Shown: positions 44,206 to 55,300 of the stretch, in pieces
Layout of the letters: every line of letters begins with the position of its first letter
How positions within the stretch are numbered: the first letter of the stretch is position 1
Assembly (NCBI RefSeq): GCF_000283155.1
Contig: NW_004454292.1
Span: 339,072-403,071, forward strand
Source of the DNA: Ceratotherium simum simum
Taxonomy: Eukaryota > Chordata > Mammalia > Perissodactyla > Rhinocerotidae
DNA: 64,000 nucleotides
Direction of reading: 5' to 3'
Made by a program: the position numbers and the translations under genes
The notes under the pieces: model-generated
Databases searched by the model: none
What the model saw: only the letters and a program-made list of their open reading frames with translations
What the model was told of the DNA's origin: nothing

Positions 44206-45060
44206 TAATAAGCTTACAACCCTTTGTTTTTTATTAGCTATCCCAGAGGATACGATTTGATCCATATTATAGTTTAATATATGTAATAATGAATAGTGTT
44301 TCTGAAAGAGCTGTATTCACATATGTAAGTTTTATCATCTATTTCTCTCTCATGATATTTTTCCTTTCTTCTCTGCCTTCTCACATCTCCATGTACTATA
44401 TATTTTAAAATGTGGGGGAAAAGATTTGTTTAAGAGAAAATGAAAGCCTTGATGCAAAATAATATATTTTACCAACAGAAACACTCATTTCAACGTATAC
44501 ATGCAAAACTTTAAAACCTGATTAAAAAATGGATGAAGAAACTCTATCATGTGGAGGATGTTACTTAGGAGCTGAATTATAGGATTTGCCTGTCTCTCTT
44601 TTTCTCTTGCCTTGGGCAATCTAGTCTAATTACAAAACTTGCTTTTCATTCTGTTTAGTGTTTTTCAGCTATGCATGAAAAAGGTTAATCAAAAAATAAA
44701 ATGAAAAACTATGACGGCTACTTGAAGTCCCATAGATTCCTCTGCTGATGCCTAGCCTATCTTTGGGGATGAACTCCAAAATGTTACCTTTAAAGCATCA
44801 TTAGATTGCTGTGCCTATTGGTCTCTGCTTCTCTTTAAGAAAGAGAAAAAATTCCTTTAATTTCAGAATTTTTCAAAATTAGAAAATGAAATGAAAAATC
44901 ATGGCTTTTCCTATCTTCATTTATCCCTTATCTGTAATTTTTGGGAGGTTTTGTAATTATAGAAAACACTAGACCAATAATCTCAGAGATGGGTAACATC
45001 TCTCCTTAGAGCAGACAGAGAAAGGCAAGTTACCAGCCCTTCTTGTCCTCTAGTGTGCAT
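44206..45060. other. Unassigned AT-rich sequence
   Basis: No gene or named repeat recognised. Confidence 0.35.
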
Positions 45061-45061
45061 T

Positions 45062-45630
45062 TGTAGGGGAGGAAAATAACTCTTTTTTCCTCTACCCATC
45101 TTAGGTTTATTGGCTGGGGCCCTGTAGATTAGACTGACAAAAGACACTTTCACAAGAGAAAACCAAACAAGTTTATTAGCATATGCATCGTGCATACACA
45201 TGGGAGTACTTAGTGATGAGTAACTCAAAAGGGTGGTTAGAACTCGGGCTTATATAGCATCTTGACAAATGAAGAATAAATTTTTAGAGAAGTGACAAGA
45301 CAGAGGAAAGGGACTTGGAGTTTCTAGGGTGGCAAATTGTGGGAAGGTTAATAGATGAGGGAACAAATGGAAGATAAGGGCTAGGTAGTAGAGTTCGTGG
45401 ATTCCTCTGGTGCCTTCTCTGATAAGGGTCTAGAGTTGTCTTTGGTAACGTCTGTCCTTCCTGGTAGAAGTATGAGGGGGACACCTTTACAAATATATAT
45501 CCTGCTTTTAGGCAAATAGGGGGAGGGCAGAGAACTTTTCTCGTATCTGTTTCTTCTCAATTGCCTTCAGCTCAAAATAATCATAGTGCCAAAGAGGCAT
45601 ATTTGGGGTGGCATATTCTATTACCTGTCA
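45062..45630 (-). mobile_element. Probable ERV LTR
   Basis: Read on the minus strand, the sequence starts TGACAGG near 45630 and ends CCCTACA near 45062. It has a TATA-like CTATATAAGC (complement 45248-45257) followed by AATAAA about 75 bp downstream (45172-45177) and a second AATAAA at 45106-45111. The TG/CA ends and signal order support an LTR of about 570 bp. I could not find a matching short target-site duplication, and the family is not named. It is less CpG-rich and looks older than the LTR at 41.4 kb. Confidence 0.55.
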
Positions 45631-46645
45631 CTTTGGAAGGACATTGGATTAAAAGGATTGCTGATTCTTGGCCTATCCTCTATCTGGTTCTCTTGTCTAG
45701 AATGTAGACTCAAATGTCAAACAGTAGGACTAACTCTGGCTGTGGGTTTGTGTAGATTTTCCCTCAGGGGCTGAGATATCATCTTAGCTCATTTCAAATG
45801 TCCTCTCTGACCTCACTACGACAAACCAAAAACAATGTGACAAAGTTAGTGCCTTCAATAAATATCGTTGATTAACACTGATAAAATCACAGATCTGTTT
45901 CTTTGTTCTTTGGGAGATGAAAGAAAAGGTATAGGAGAGGGTGGGAGATTGGTGAGGATTTCGAGAGCCCCAATATTGTTTTGGTGGCAGTGATAGTGGG
46001 TCGATGGTGGACAGAAACAGCGTGTTATCAGTGCAAATTTGTGGCATTTTTAGTTGAGCCTGTCAGACAAAGGGAGATTTCTGGATGGTGTATGTCCATT
46101 GCCTCTAAACAACACTGTGTTTCTCAGTTGTTTGAAGTGAGTGGTGTTGAGAAGCAACATATGCTTCTTTCCATCCATGCAGAGCAATGAAATTTGGAAA
46201 TATCTGCTAAAAGAGAAAACATAGTTTTCCATGGCAATTTATCTCCAAGAAAGGACGAGTTCCTGGGATAGTGATAGCGGTTGCTAAAACCTCACTGAGA
46301 AAAATAACTCAATCGCCCAAATTTGGGCTTAGATCATGCTGAGGCTGGCTCGAGAGAGTGGCAAGGGACCATCAGTCTGCTTTGGAGAGAGGTGTCATGC
46401 TTGGGAACCATGTGGATGTAGCCTCCCTTTACTGATACTGGGTATGAAGAAAGAGTCCTGGGGGCTTTCGGAGTAATATACACCATTCACATAACACAGC
46501 ATTGTGTAAGTCTCACGGAGGTTTTTTTTTTTTTTTTTTTAATGCTATTTAAACTTGCTTTCATAACAACCCGAATAAAATGAAAAATACGTTAGCGTCT
46601 ATTGAGGAAATCTGTGAATGCTTTATCAGTAACAGCAATGTGACC
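45631..46645. other. Unassigned sequence up to the assembly gap
   Basis: No gene recognised. A poly-T run of about 20 lies at 46522-46541, about 100 bp before the gap, and could be the A-tail of a minus-strand retroposon whose body falls in the gap. Confidence 0.35.
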
Positions 46646-47505
46646 NNNNNNNNNNNNNNNNNNNNNNNNNNNNNNNNNNNNNNNNNNNNNNNNNNNNNNN
46701 NNNNNNNNNNNNNNNNNNNNNNNNNNNNNNNNNNNNNNNNNNNNNNNNNNNNNNNNNNNNNNNNNNNNNNNNNNNNNNNNNNNNNNNNNNNNNNNNNNNN
46801 NNNNNNNNNNNNNNNNNNNNNNNNNNNNNNNNNNNNNNNNNNNNNNNNNNNNNNNNNNNNNNNNNNNNNNNNNNNNNNNNNNNNNNNNNNNNNNNNNNNN
46901 NNNNNNNNNNNNNNNNNNNNNNNNNNNNNNNNNNNNNNNNNNNNNNNNNNNNNNNNNNNNNNNNNNNNNNNNNNNNNNNNNNNNNNNNNNNNNNNNNNNN
47001 NNNNNNNNNNNNNNNNNNNNNNNNNNNNNNNNNNNNNNNNNNNNNNNNNNNNNNNNNNNNNNNNNNNNNNNNNNNNNNNNNNNNNNNNNNNNNNNNNNNN
47101 NNNNNNNNNNNNNNNNNNNNNNNNNNNNNNNNNNNNNNNNNNNNNNNNNNNNNNNNNNNNNNNNNNNNNNNNNNNNNNNNNNNNNNNNNNNNNNNNNNNN
47201 NNNNNNNNNNNNNNNNNNNNNNNNNNNNNNNNNNNNNNNNNNNNNNNNNNNNNNNNNNNNNNNNNNNNNNNNNNNNNNNNNNNNNNNNNNNNNNNNNNNN
47301 NNNNNNNNNNNNNNNNNNNNNNNNNNNNNNNNNNNNNNNNNNNNNNNNNNNNNNNNNNNNNNNNNNNNNNNNNNNNNNNNNNNNNNNNNNNNNNNNNNNN
47401 NNNNNNNNNNNNNNNNNNNNNNNNNNNNNNNNNNNNNNNNNNNNNNNNNNNNNNNNNNNNNNNNNNNNNNNNNNNNNNNNNNNNNNNNNNNNNNNNNNNN
47501 NNNNN
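46646..47505. other. Assembly gap (run of N)
   Basis: 860 undetermined bases. The two longest open frames of the window (316 codons minus, 329 codons plus) exist only because they run through this gap. Confidence 1.
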
Positions 47506-47625
47506 GTGCATATATCTTTTCGAATTAATGTTTTCTTCAGATAAGCTTCAGAAGTGGAATTGCTGGTAGTTCTATTTTTAATGTTTTAAGGAAACTTCAT
47601 ACTGTTTTAAAGAGGGATACTTTAA
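47506..47625 (-). mobile_element. L1 fragment abutting the gap
   Basis: 'gtgcatatatcttttcgaat', 'aatgttttcttcagataagc', 'cagaagtggaattgctggta' and 'gttctatttttaatgtttta' are reverse-complement L1 3' sequence that must continue into the gap. Confidence 0.75.
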
Positions 47626-47821
47626 AATTCAGATCCAGTGAGTTGCCCAGGACTCCACTGAGATCTCTTGCTTTATTATTGTGAAATTTTTGGTCACATG
47701 ACATTGGGATAACGCTAAACTACAAAATCAGCAGTGTGGTGTTATGAAAAAGAACATTGACTCAGGAAAGCAGGAGAGCTGAGTCTTAGTCCCAGGTAGT
47801 AATCATTAATCATAATGTTCA

Positions 47822-48018
47822 TTTGTGAGCATTTGCTCTATTACTGTATGTCAGGCATCTTTAAATGTATTTTCTCTAGCCTGTGCAACAATGCAGCCAG
47901 GAAGCTATTATTATCCCATGCTCTAGTTGAAGAAACAATTTCGGAGAGACTCAGTGACTTTCCCAAGTTCACTAGGCTAGTAAACAGCAGAGTTAAAATT
48001 CAAACTCAGGAGCGTCTC
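47822..48018 (-). mobile_element. MIR SINE
   Basis: 'ctgtatgtcaggcatcttta', 'gcctgtgcaacaatgcagcc', 'agttgaagaaacaatttcgg' and 'gttaaaattcaaactcagga' are the reverse complement of MIR. Confidence 0.75.
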
Positions 48019-48029
48019 CTGAGGCTCTG

Positions 48030-48335
48030 TCTCTGCTGAATGCTCCCTGCTCTTTCCTGCATCTTTGTCTTTCTTCCGCTATTCCACCTTCTTGGAAGAC
48101 CCTTCTTGCTCATCTCAGTCCGTATGACTTTTAGTCATTCTTCAAGCCTGACTCCAGTCTAGGAATTTTAGGAAGACTTCCAGGAACACTCCATCCCCTC
48201 GTCTCTCCCTGCGTGACTTCATAGCTCTTCCTACCTGCTGTTCGCTTGACACCTGCTTGTATCTCTGGTATGATCTCCGCGGCCTTTGGTACTTCTCATC
48301 TATTGTGAATGGTATTTTCAGTGTGACATCTCTCC
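48030..48335 (+). mobile_element. L2 LINE 3' fragment
   Basis: 'ctgaatgctccctgctcttt', 'agtcattcttcaagcctgac', 'ggaagacttccaggaacact', 'ccctgcgtgacttcatagct' and 'ttgtatctctggtatgatct' follow the L2 region (tcattcttcaggtctcagct ... ggccttccctgacca). Confidence 0.6.
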
Positions 48336-48338
48336 CTT

Positions 48339-48358
48339 TCTTCTCTCTCTCTCTCTCA
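48339..48358. repeat. (CT)n microsatellite
   Basis: About 20 bp of CT dinucleotides. Confidence 0.8.
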
Positions 48359-48439
48359 TTCATAAATTTGGAAGGCATTAGGAAAAAAAACCATTAAAAT
48401 ATGGAAAAGTGCTATGTATCCTACTACCTCAAATTAACA

Positions 48440-48860
48440 AAATTTACCATTTAAAAATATTGGCTTCAAATATTTTTCTTTAAATAAAGAAATAACACCT
48501 TACCGATCAAGTTGAAGTTCACATTATACACTTTCCAATTCCATTCACCTCTTCCCTCTCCAGAGGCAACCACTAATCTGAGTTTGGTGCCTAACCTCTA
48601 AGTCCATATATTTTACTTTTTGTTACACATTCTTATATTTGTAAGCAATACATAATGTCATTTTGTAATTTTTTTGGTAAAAGAATATAGTGCATATATC
48701 TTTTGAAAATTTGCTTTCTTCACTCAACATTTTTTTAAACTAGCCATATTAATGCATTTGAATCTAATTTATTCATTTAAATTGTATTCCATTTTATGAA
48801 CATAAATGTCTTATTTATCTAGTCCTCTTTTTATGGAAATTAGGGTTATTATATGAAACG
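48440..48860 (-). mobile_element. Old L1 3' fragment
   Basis: 'caattccattcacctcttcc', 'ccagaggcaaccactaatct', 'gtgcatatatcttttgaaaa', 'cttcactcaacatttttttt' and 'ttatttatctagtcctcttt' match the L1M 3' region in reverse. It shares 'gtgcatatatctttt' with the fragment next to the gap, so two L1 pieces of similar origin lie within 1.2 kb. Confidence 0.7.
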
Positions 48861-48889
48861 TTTTCAGTGTATTGGTTTCCCCTTTACTA

Positions 48890-48990
48890 AATTCTCTGAT
48901 TGAGGAACTATGGATTATGCTTCTTTATCCTCAGCACTGTAACTGCAATTGAGTAGGCATTCAATAAATGGATGCTGAATGAGCTGATGA
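48890..48990 (+). mobile_element. L2 LINE 3' end
   Basis: 'ctgattgaggaactatggat', 'tatcctcagcactgtaactg', 'gtaggcattcaataaatgga' and 'tgctgaatgagctgatga' follow the L2 terminus. Confidence 0.5.
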
Positions 48991-48994
48991 AAAT

Positions 48995-49890
48995 ATCTGG
49001 GGGAAGTGAAGGTCTTCAACTTTGAGAAGATTAACATGATTGGAAGCAGGCAGAGGGTGACTTCAAGGATATTAGTTGAAATCACATGTTTTCTTGTGTT
49101 TATGGAGATGGGAAAGTAGGGTAATAAGAAGCTATTTGAAATGATACTGAGATGAGCACGAGTAAGATAGTAAATTTTTTTTGTCATGCTAATCAATTTT
49201 GTAAAAGACTAGAAACAGAAAATACGTAAAATAATTGATTAAACTATAAACAAAAATACTCAGAAATGTGCTTAAGTGTATTTGGCAAGTCGGTGCCAAC
49301 TTACGGCTGGACAGTGAAAATTCTATGTCCACTTCTAACTGGGCCATCTCCGTGATTCACATTGGAGAAATTTAATTACCCTTGAATATTTGGCCTTCAG
49401 TGTGTCAACATAAACATTTTCTCAACCTGGCTTCATGGAGATGTGGCAGCTGTGCTTGACAGAGATAACATTTTTCTTTAGAAATGTTAAAGGCCATGGT
49501 CTACTTCCTTAGTTCTGTATCTTCCCTTCTGACCCATTTGCACTTTTGTTACTTTCTGAGTGTTGCATCCTGTGAGGTCAGGAGATGGGGGTTGTTGTAA
49601 GGAAGAAATGAGTTTATACTTTTGAAACCTTAGAATAATGTCTGCCACATAGTTAGACCTCAATAACATTAACTATTACTCTTCTCTTTTACACTTCTTA
49701 CAGCAGAAATATAAGGCAGTTATTTTATAGGTTTTATTCTAAGTCACCCAGGATAGGTACAGATGTCTTTATATATCTTCAGCCCAAGGTTACAATTCAT
49801 TCTGAGGATTCTGGTGAGTGAAGGTCAAGGGTCTCCACAATGGGGGGATGTGAAATCCAAAGACTCTCTATCCATCAGGAGCATCAAATG
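48995..49890. other. Mostly unassigned sequence
   Basis: No gene. A short MIR-like tail ('taatgtctgccacatagtta', 'gacctcaataaca') is visible at about 49630-49680. Confidence 0.35.
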
Positions 49891-49906
49891 ATCAAGAAGC
49901 AACGGG

Positions 49907-50225
49907 GGGACCGGCCTCCTGGCTTGGTGGTTAGGTGCCCGTGCTCTGCTACTGGCGGCCCGGGTTCGGATCCCGGGCGTGCACCGACGCACCGCTTCTC
50001 CGGCCATGCTGGGCAGTGTCCCATACTTGTCTCTACTTACATACAGCAAGTAGAAGGATGAGCAGCTGTGACATGCAACTATCTACTGGGGCTTTGGGGA
50101 AAAAAAGGAGGAGGATTGGCAATAGATGTTAGCTCAGAGCCCATCTTCCTCAGCAAAAAGAGGAGGATTAACATGGATGTTAGCTCAGGGCTGATCTTCC
50201 TCACAAAAAAAAAAAAAAAAAAAAA
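49907..50225 (+). mobile_element. ERE SINE, full length with both tail modules
   Basis: The head 'ggaccggcctcctggcttgg', 'tggttaggtgcccgtgctct', an intact box B-like ggttcggatcc (49963-49973), the body 'cgcttctccggccatgctgg', an extra 'ttgtctctact' before 'tacatacagcaagtagaagg', then 'tctactggggctttggggaa', two tail modules ('agatgttagctcagagccc' and 'ggatgttagctcagggctg') and a 20+ A tail. Flanks 'aagaagcaacggg' and 'aagaagcagcaacggg' are an imperfect duplication. Confidence 0.95.
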
Positions 50226-50354
50226 AGAAGCAGCAACGGGATTGGACATCGATTGGATAATTAGAGTGAGGCTGTATTAAGCTTATTTCATATGTAGCTC
50301 CTTATGATGTTGGTTATAATCTGATACATATAGGACCAATCTTACCTATTCATC

Positions 50355-51950
50355 TACTCACTCAATGATCTATTGATTCATCATTTATTTAACAAATATA
50401 AAGCACTTATGAGGTGCCTGGGACAGTTCCAGGTACTTGAGCTGCATCAATGAACAAACAGACAAAGATTCCTGTCCTCCCGTGGATTACATTCTATCAT
50501 GGGAAGACAGGAAATAAGCAATAAATATGATAAACAAATTATATAGAACATTGGAAGATATAACTGCTATGGAAAAAGAAAAGGCAGACCAAGGTAAAGG
50601 GGATCAGGTGTGACTGATCAGCGTAGGATAGACAGGGTAGGATGCATTGAGAAGGTGACAACTGAGCAGGCTTGAAGGAGGTGAGGGAATTGGCCATGCA
50701 AATATCTGCAGGCAGAAGAGCTAGCACCAAGGCTGTGTCTGTCATGTTTGAGGTAAGAAGGCCTGTGTGACTGGAGTGGAGTGAAGAGCAGGGAGAGTAG
50801 TAGGAGGTGAAATCAGAGGGGTTATGGAGGCCAGATGATATAAGGCCTGTAGGCCATTGTGAAAACTTTGGTGATCCAATGGAGGGCTTGTGTTAGTGTT
50901 TTAAAAGACCACTCTGATTTCTGTGTCAAAAGTCAAGGGGTGAGGACAGAAGCTGGGAGACCATTTAGGAAGCCATTGTAGCTTCAGGAGAGAGATGGCA
51001 GTAGAGGTAAGATGTAATTCGATTCTGATATATTTTTAATCTAGAGCCAATATCCTAATGGATGAGATGTAGGGTATGAGAGAAACAAAGGGACCAAGAA
51101 TGCCCCAAAGACTTTTTTTTTTCTTTTTGCTGAGGAAGATTCACCCTGAGCTAACATCTGCTGCCAATCTTCCTCTTTTTGCTGAGGAAGATTCACCCTG
51201 AGCTAACATCTGTTGCCAATCTTCCTCTATTTTGTATGTGGGTCACCACCATAGCATGGCCATAAGTGGTGTAGGTCTGCCCCTGGGAACCAAATCCAGG
51301 CCGCTGAAGTGGAGTGGGCCAAACTTAAACCACTAGGTCACCAGGGCTGGCCCCTCAAAGACTTTTTTGACAGAGCATCTGAAAAGATGGAGCTCCTATC
51401 AACTGAACTGTTTGGAGTAGGTTTCGGCAAGAACATCAGGAATTCTTTCTTCAGAGGTCTATTAGCCATCTATATTTACAAATCCGGAGTTCAGGAAAGA
51501 GGTCTTTGCTGGAGACATAAATTTGGGGGTTTTTGGCATGCAGATGGAATTTAAAGCCATGTGATTGGATAAAAACACCAAGGGAGTGAGTGCACACAGA
51601 GAAGAGGACCAATAACTCAGAGCTGGGGGCACTCCAACATTAGAGGTTGCGGTGAAGAAGAGAAACCAGGCAAGAAAGCTGAGAAGGAGTGACCAGTGAG
51701 GTAGGTAGAGATGTGGGTGGGTCATAGATGCCCAACGGAGAAAGTGTATTAAAGAGGGGTGATCAAACATGTCAAGTGCTGATGACCAGTAAAGATGAGG
51801 AGTAGCAGTTGGCTACTGGATTTAACTCTGTGAAAGTCATTTGGTGACCTTGATGAGAGCCGTCTCATTGGATGTGTGGACGTGAAAGCCTTCTTAGAGT
51901 GGGTAAAGGGAGAATGGAAGGAGGTGGATTGGAGACAGCAAGTAGCCTTG
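50355..51950 (-). mobile_element. L2-clade LINE ORF2 remnant, interrupted by an ERE
   Basis: The plus strand is the purine-rich complement of an L2-clade LINE: 'tcattgaacaaacagacaa'-like text near 50447, 'aggcttgaaggaggtgaggg', 'ccactctgatttctgtgtc', then past the ERE 'gttcaggaaagaggtctttg', 'gggggcactccaacattaga' and 'tggtgaccttgatgagagcc'. The minus-strand frame 51462-51770 begins to read the 'NVGVPPALSYW' and 'FLSNHMALNSIC' portion, aligning by eye with the GVPQGS and HG--- segments of the RT palm but with frame damage. It is the longest L2-clade copy in the window (about 1.35 kb without the ERE). Confidence 0.75.
51119..51355 (-). mobile_element. ERE SINE with a near-identical duplicated tail module, 13 bp TSD
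   Basis: Poly-T, then two tail modules at about 51128-51178 and 51179-51230 differing at only one or two positions ('ctgctgcc' against 'ctgttgcc'), the body 'gtatgtgggtcaccaccata', 'gggaaccaaatccaggccgc' and the head end 'aggtcaccagggctggcccc'. caaagactttttt is exact at 51106-51118 and 51356-51368. It splits the L2-clade LINE. Confidence 0.95.
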
Positions 51951-52189
51951 TAGTCAAGACTAGTCTCTTAAATGGAATTTGAACACCTCTGTCCTCAAGT
52001 ACTCCTCCATTGGCCCATTAATGTGCCTAAAGTACCAAACTTAGAATTTCCTTACTTTCCTTTAGGATAGCTCTTGTATTCAACCACTGAAAATGTAAAT
52101 ATCCTGAAATTGGTATCTCAAAGTTATTAACATCGTGGTATGGATTTGTCTGTCTGTACCGAATTCCTGGGGTGACAATGAAATTGTAG

Positions 52190-52330
52190 AATTTCAGAGC
52201 TGTAAGGGATCTTAGACATGACATAGCCCAATCCCTATTAACAGAGGTTTAAATAGGGAAGGTGATCAAGGGCACATACTTGATGGATGACAGAGCTGAC
52301 ACTAGATCCAGAACTTCTGTTCTAGTGCCT
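52190..52330 (-). mobile_element. MIR-related fragment, probable
   Basis: 'agagctgtaagggatcttag', 'acatgacatagcccaatccc', 'acagaggtttaaatagggaa' and 'acagagctgacactagatcc' resemble the reverse complement of MIR/MIR3-type elements. Confidence 0.5.
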
Positions 52331-52334
52331 TTTC

Positions 52335-55300
52335 AGCTGCACAATATTTTCTTTTGGATTTGATTCAACATGATCGTAGGACAAGTAAAGACTAGAGGAG
52401 ATGCTATGTAAATGTCTGTTAAGTAAGAGAAAGAATGAATGAATGAAGTAATAGATGAGCAAAGATAAGGCAAGATTTGAAACTTACAGGAAAACCACTT
52501 GCGGGTCTGCAAGGCTGATGGTTGGAGATTTGCCCTGAGATACAATGAGAGAAAAAAGCCAGGGTGAGAAATTGTAACAGCTAAGGGAACAGTAAGTGAG
52601 AATGACAGACTGCGGTGTGAGTGTGAGTGCTTTTTACCTTGAAAGCACCAGGGATGTTTAAAATTGTTTTAAAAGTAAATGCAAGCTGTTAATGAGGGTT
52701 AATGGAAGGGTCTGAAGATGGAGAAGCTCTTTACTAACAAGAATTGGAATGACGGCATTTTTTTTTTTAATCCTCTCTGACAGCATAAGAAAACTACTGA
52801 CTTGGCGGCAGCAGGTTTACAGCTCCCTGAAAATAACCAGATACAAGAGGTTTCAACTTGCTGGAACTCTTATTATATGCTTGAATGACTCCTGGAACAA
52901 AAGAAAGCTGTGCATGATTGTTTAGGAAAGTATAAGATAAACAAAGCATATGTTTTCTAACATATACTGACTGTAATCGGATAGTCGTGTTATATTGGAC
53001 TCTGCTCATTTTAAGGTTATGTAATGAAGATGACTTTAGTGGTTCTTAAGTTCAGTACATAAATAAATGATGTTAAGACTCCACTTTAACTTATGCCCCT
53101 CAATTTTTCATACATATTCGCCGCTTTTCTTTCAGAAAGGAAAATGCACGTTACTTGTTCTCTTGGAAACATTCCATCCTTTTTTATGCTTTTCCTTTCT
53201 CTTTTGAAAGATCCCCCTCACACTGCATAAATAGAAATGTCCCTGAGATTCATTTGATTTCATGGATGGCAGAATACTCATTTCAAATATCTTTGGGAAA
53301 AACAGATGAAATAGCTACACTATACTGCATTAGCTGATTTAGTGCCAGGGACTGTTGGAGGACTCCATGGCTGTGGGAAATTATGATGGGAAACTCAAGT
53401 TAGGTTTCACTTTAAGTTCAGTGCTTTGAATCTGGTGGAGTTGAGGGTAGTCAAAAGTTATTACTATCTGATTGGACTGTTCTCTGTTCCTAGTGAAATA
53501 AGTGGGTTGAGTCTCTGTTTTGCTGGTTGTAAGGAAAACACTCCTATCACCTTGGTGCTAAATGTCAGTTCTCAAGCAGTGTCAGCAGAGAAGTGGCTGG
53601 AAAAGGTGACTCATTTTTTGTTTCTTGCAGCCATTACTTTGTCAGGGTGAAGGCATATTGGTGAAGCATTGGGAGGAATCTTACACCTCTGTTTATCGGG
53701 CTGTATCTATTCTTGAGAGAAAAGAAGCTATCCATTTCCAAAGCTGTCAATCCGGTATCCCCAGCCACCACTATAAGCCACTTCAATTCATTTCTCTAGT
53801 TCTTTACACTTTGCAGAGAGTTTATTGTAAAGATGTATTAACCAGTAAGATGCCTTTAAGATAAATTACTCTCAACTTTGGGCAGAGATAGCAACTTTTG
53901 CAAAGGTGCCAATGGTGGTTTAGGTAGGAGAAAAAAATGGTAGTGCTTAACACTGCTGGAAGCATCATTATCTCCATCTCAACCATTCTTTTTATTTCTA
54001 TTAGCATGCAGTTTTCATCTCTTGTTTACTCTTCTCACTAGCTCCCTTCCCTTCATATTTAACTTTGTCTCTGCTAGTTCACTCTGGCTTTGCTTTTATT
54101 TTCTTTGTTCCTGCTTCCCTGATTTTTCCCACCCACGTGGAAGAAGCAGGCATTCATATAATAATATTGGATCTTCTCCTCGGTGTTCAATCATAGTCAG
54201 GGTAAACTAGCATTCCCAGAGCGAAGACATAACCCTTGACCTTACTACCTAGGATTAGTTGATTTCCCTTGGCTTCAAGCTGTTGACATAGAGTTTCCAG
54301 GGAAACTGAGTAGGGCCAGTTCCCCTTGGCAGCCAACCCTAAGCTTGAGGCCGAGAAGAAAATGACAACGTTTAGTCCCTTTTCCTCTGCAAACACAAGA
54401 ATCATTCATGTAAAGTCTTATTAAGTTTAAATGAGCCCTTGGCAGTATTCTAGGCACAGACAGTATTCTGATTGTGACAGTATTCTGACTGAGCTGTGTC
54501 TCCAGCCTAGAGAGTTGCTAGTGTAGGAAATCCAAGGATGAGAATCATCGGGAAAGTCTGGTCATTCCTTAAGAACCATGGATAATGTAGTCAAAAACCA
54601 ATTTCTCTTTTTGCCACCTGGAACAAAGTAAAATTAGAAAAAAAATTCCTGTGTGCTTTGGCAAACAACTTTGAGTCTGCTGCTTTAAAAATGATGGATA
54701 AATTAAAAAGTGAGACAAATATGTCTGGGTGGCTTTAACAGCTCAATGCTGCTCAGTAATTCTACATCAAGCCTAGAATCACCAAACTGAAACATAGGCT
54801 TGTCTCTTGTTTATGTGTGTAGTCTGAGATTTATTTGAAATTCTGAAGCACATTATTGCTTTGCAAATCATTAGGAAATGATTACATGTAAAAATGCAGA
54901 GGGAAATCTAAAATGGGTCATATTTAGGTTTTTCTTTATTTAGATTTTCTTTAGGTTCTCAGAGAACTTCTGAAGAATTTTGTTTAACTATTGATTCTTT
55001 CTTTCTTTATGTCACTGAATATGCTCACTAGGCTTAGAAAATGTCCAAGGGCTACATGACATGGTCATGACAACAAAGTTCTTTCACAATTTTGTCCCTT
55101 AGGATCCAAAACACCATTTGGTGGGGATTAGTTTCTTTAATGCCCCTTGAACAAGACTCAACCCTAGGATGTTATCTGACCTGCATGGAACCTTTTCCTA
55201 ACTTTGCTTCATGGATTGACGTCTTCTGGTCATTTAGGCCTCCATTCAGTGCTGGCTTTCTCAGTTGTTCTAAAGTTTATATTCTCTGGATTGACATTTC

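Noticed and set aside
46561..47569. Open frames of 316 and 329 codons on opposite strands
   Set aside because: Both run through the 860-base N gap, which contains no stops by definition. They are not evidence of a protein.
6990..51230. Regularly worded 'ctgagctaacat' repeats as a CRISPR-like array
   Set aside because: They are the 3' modules of dispersed ERE SINEs, each with its own target-site duplication and not in an array with spacers.
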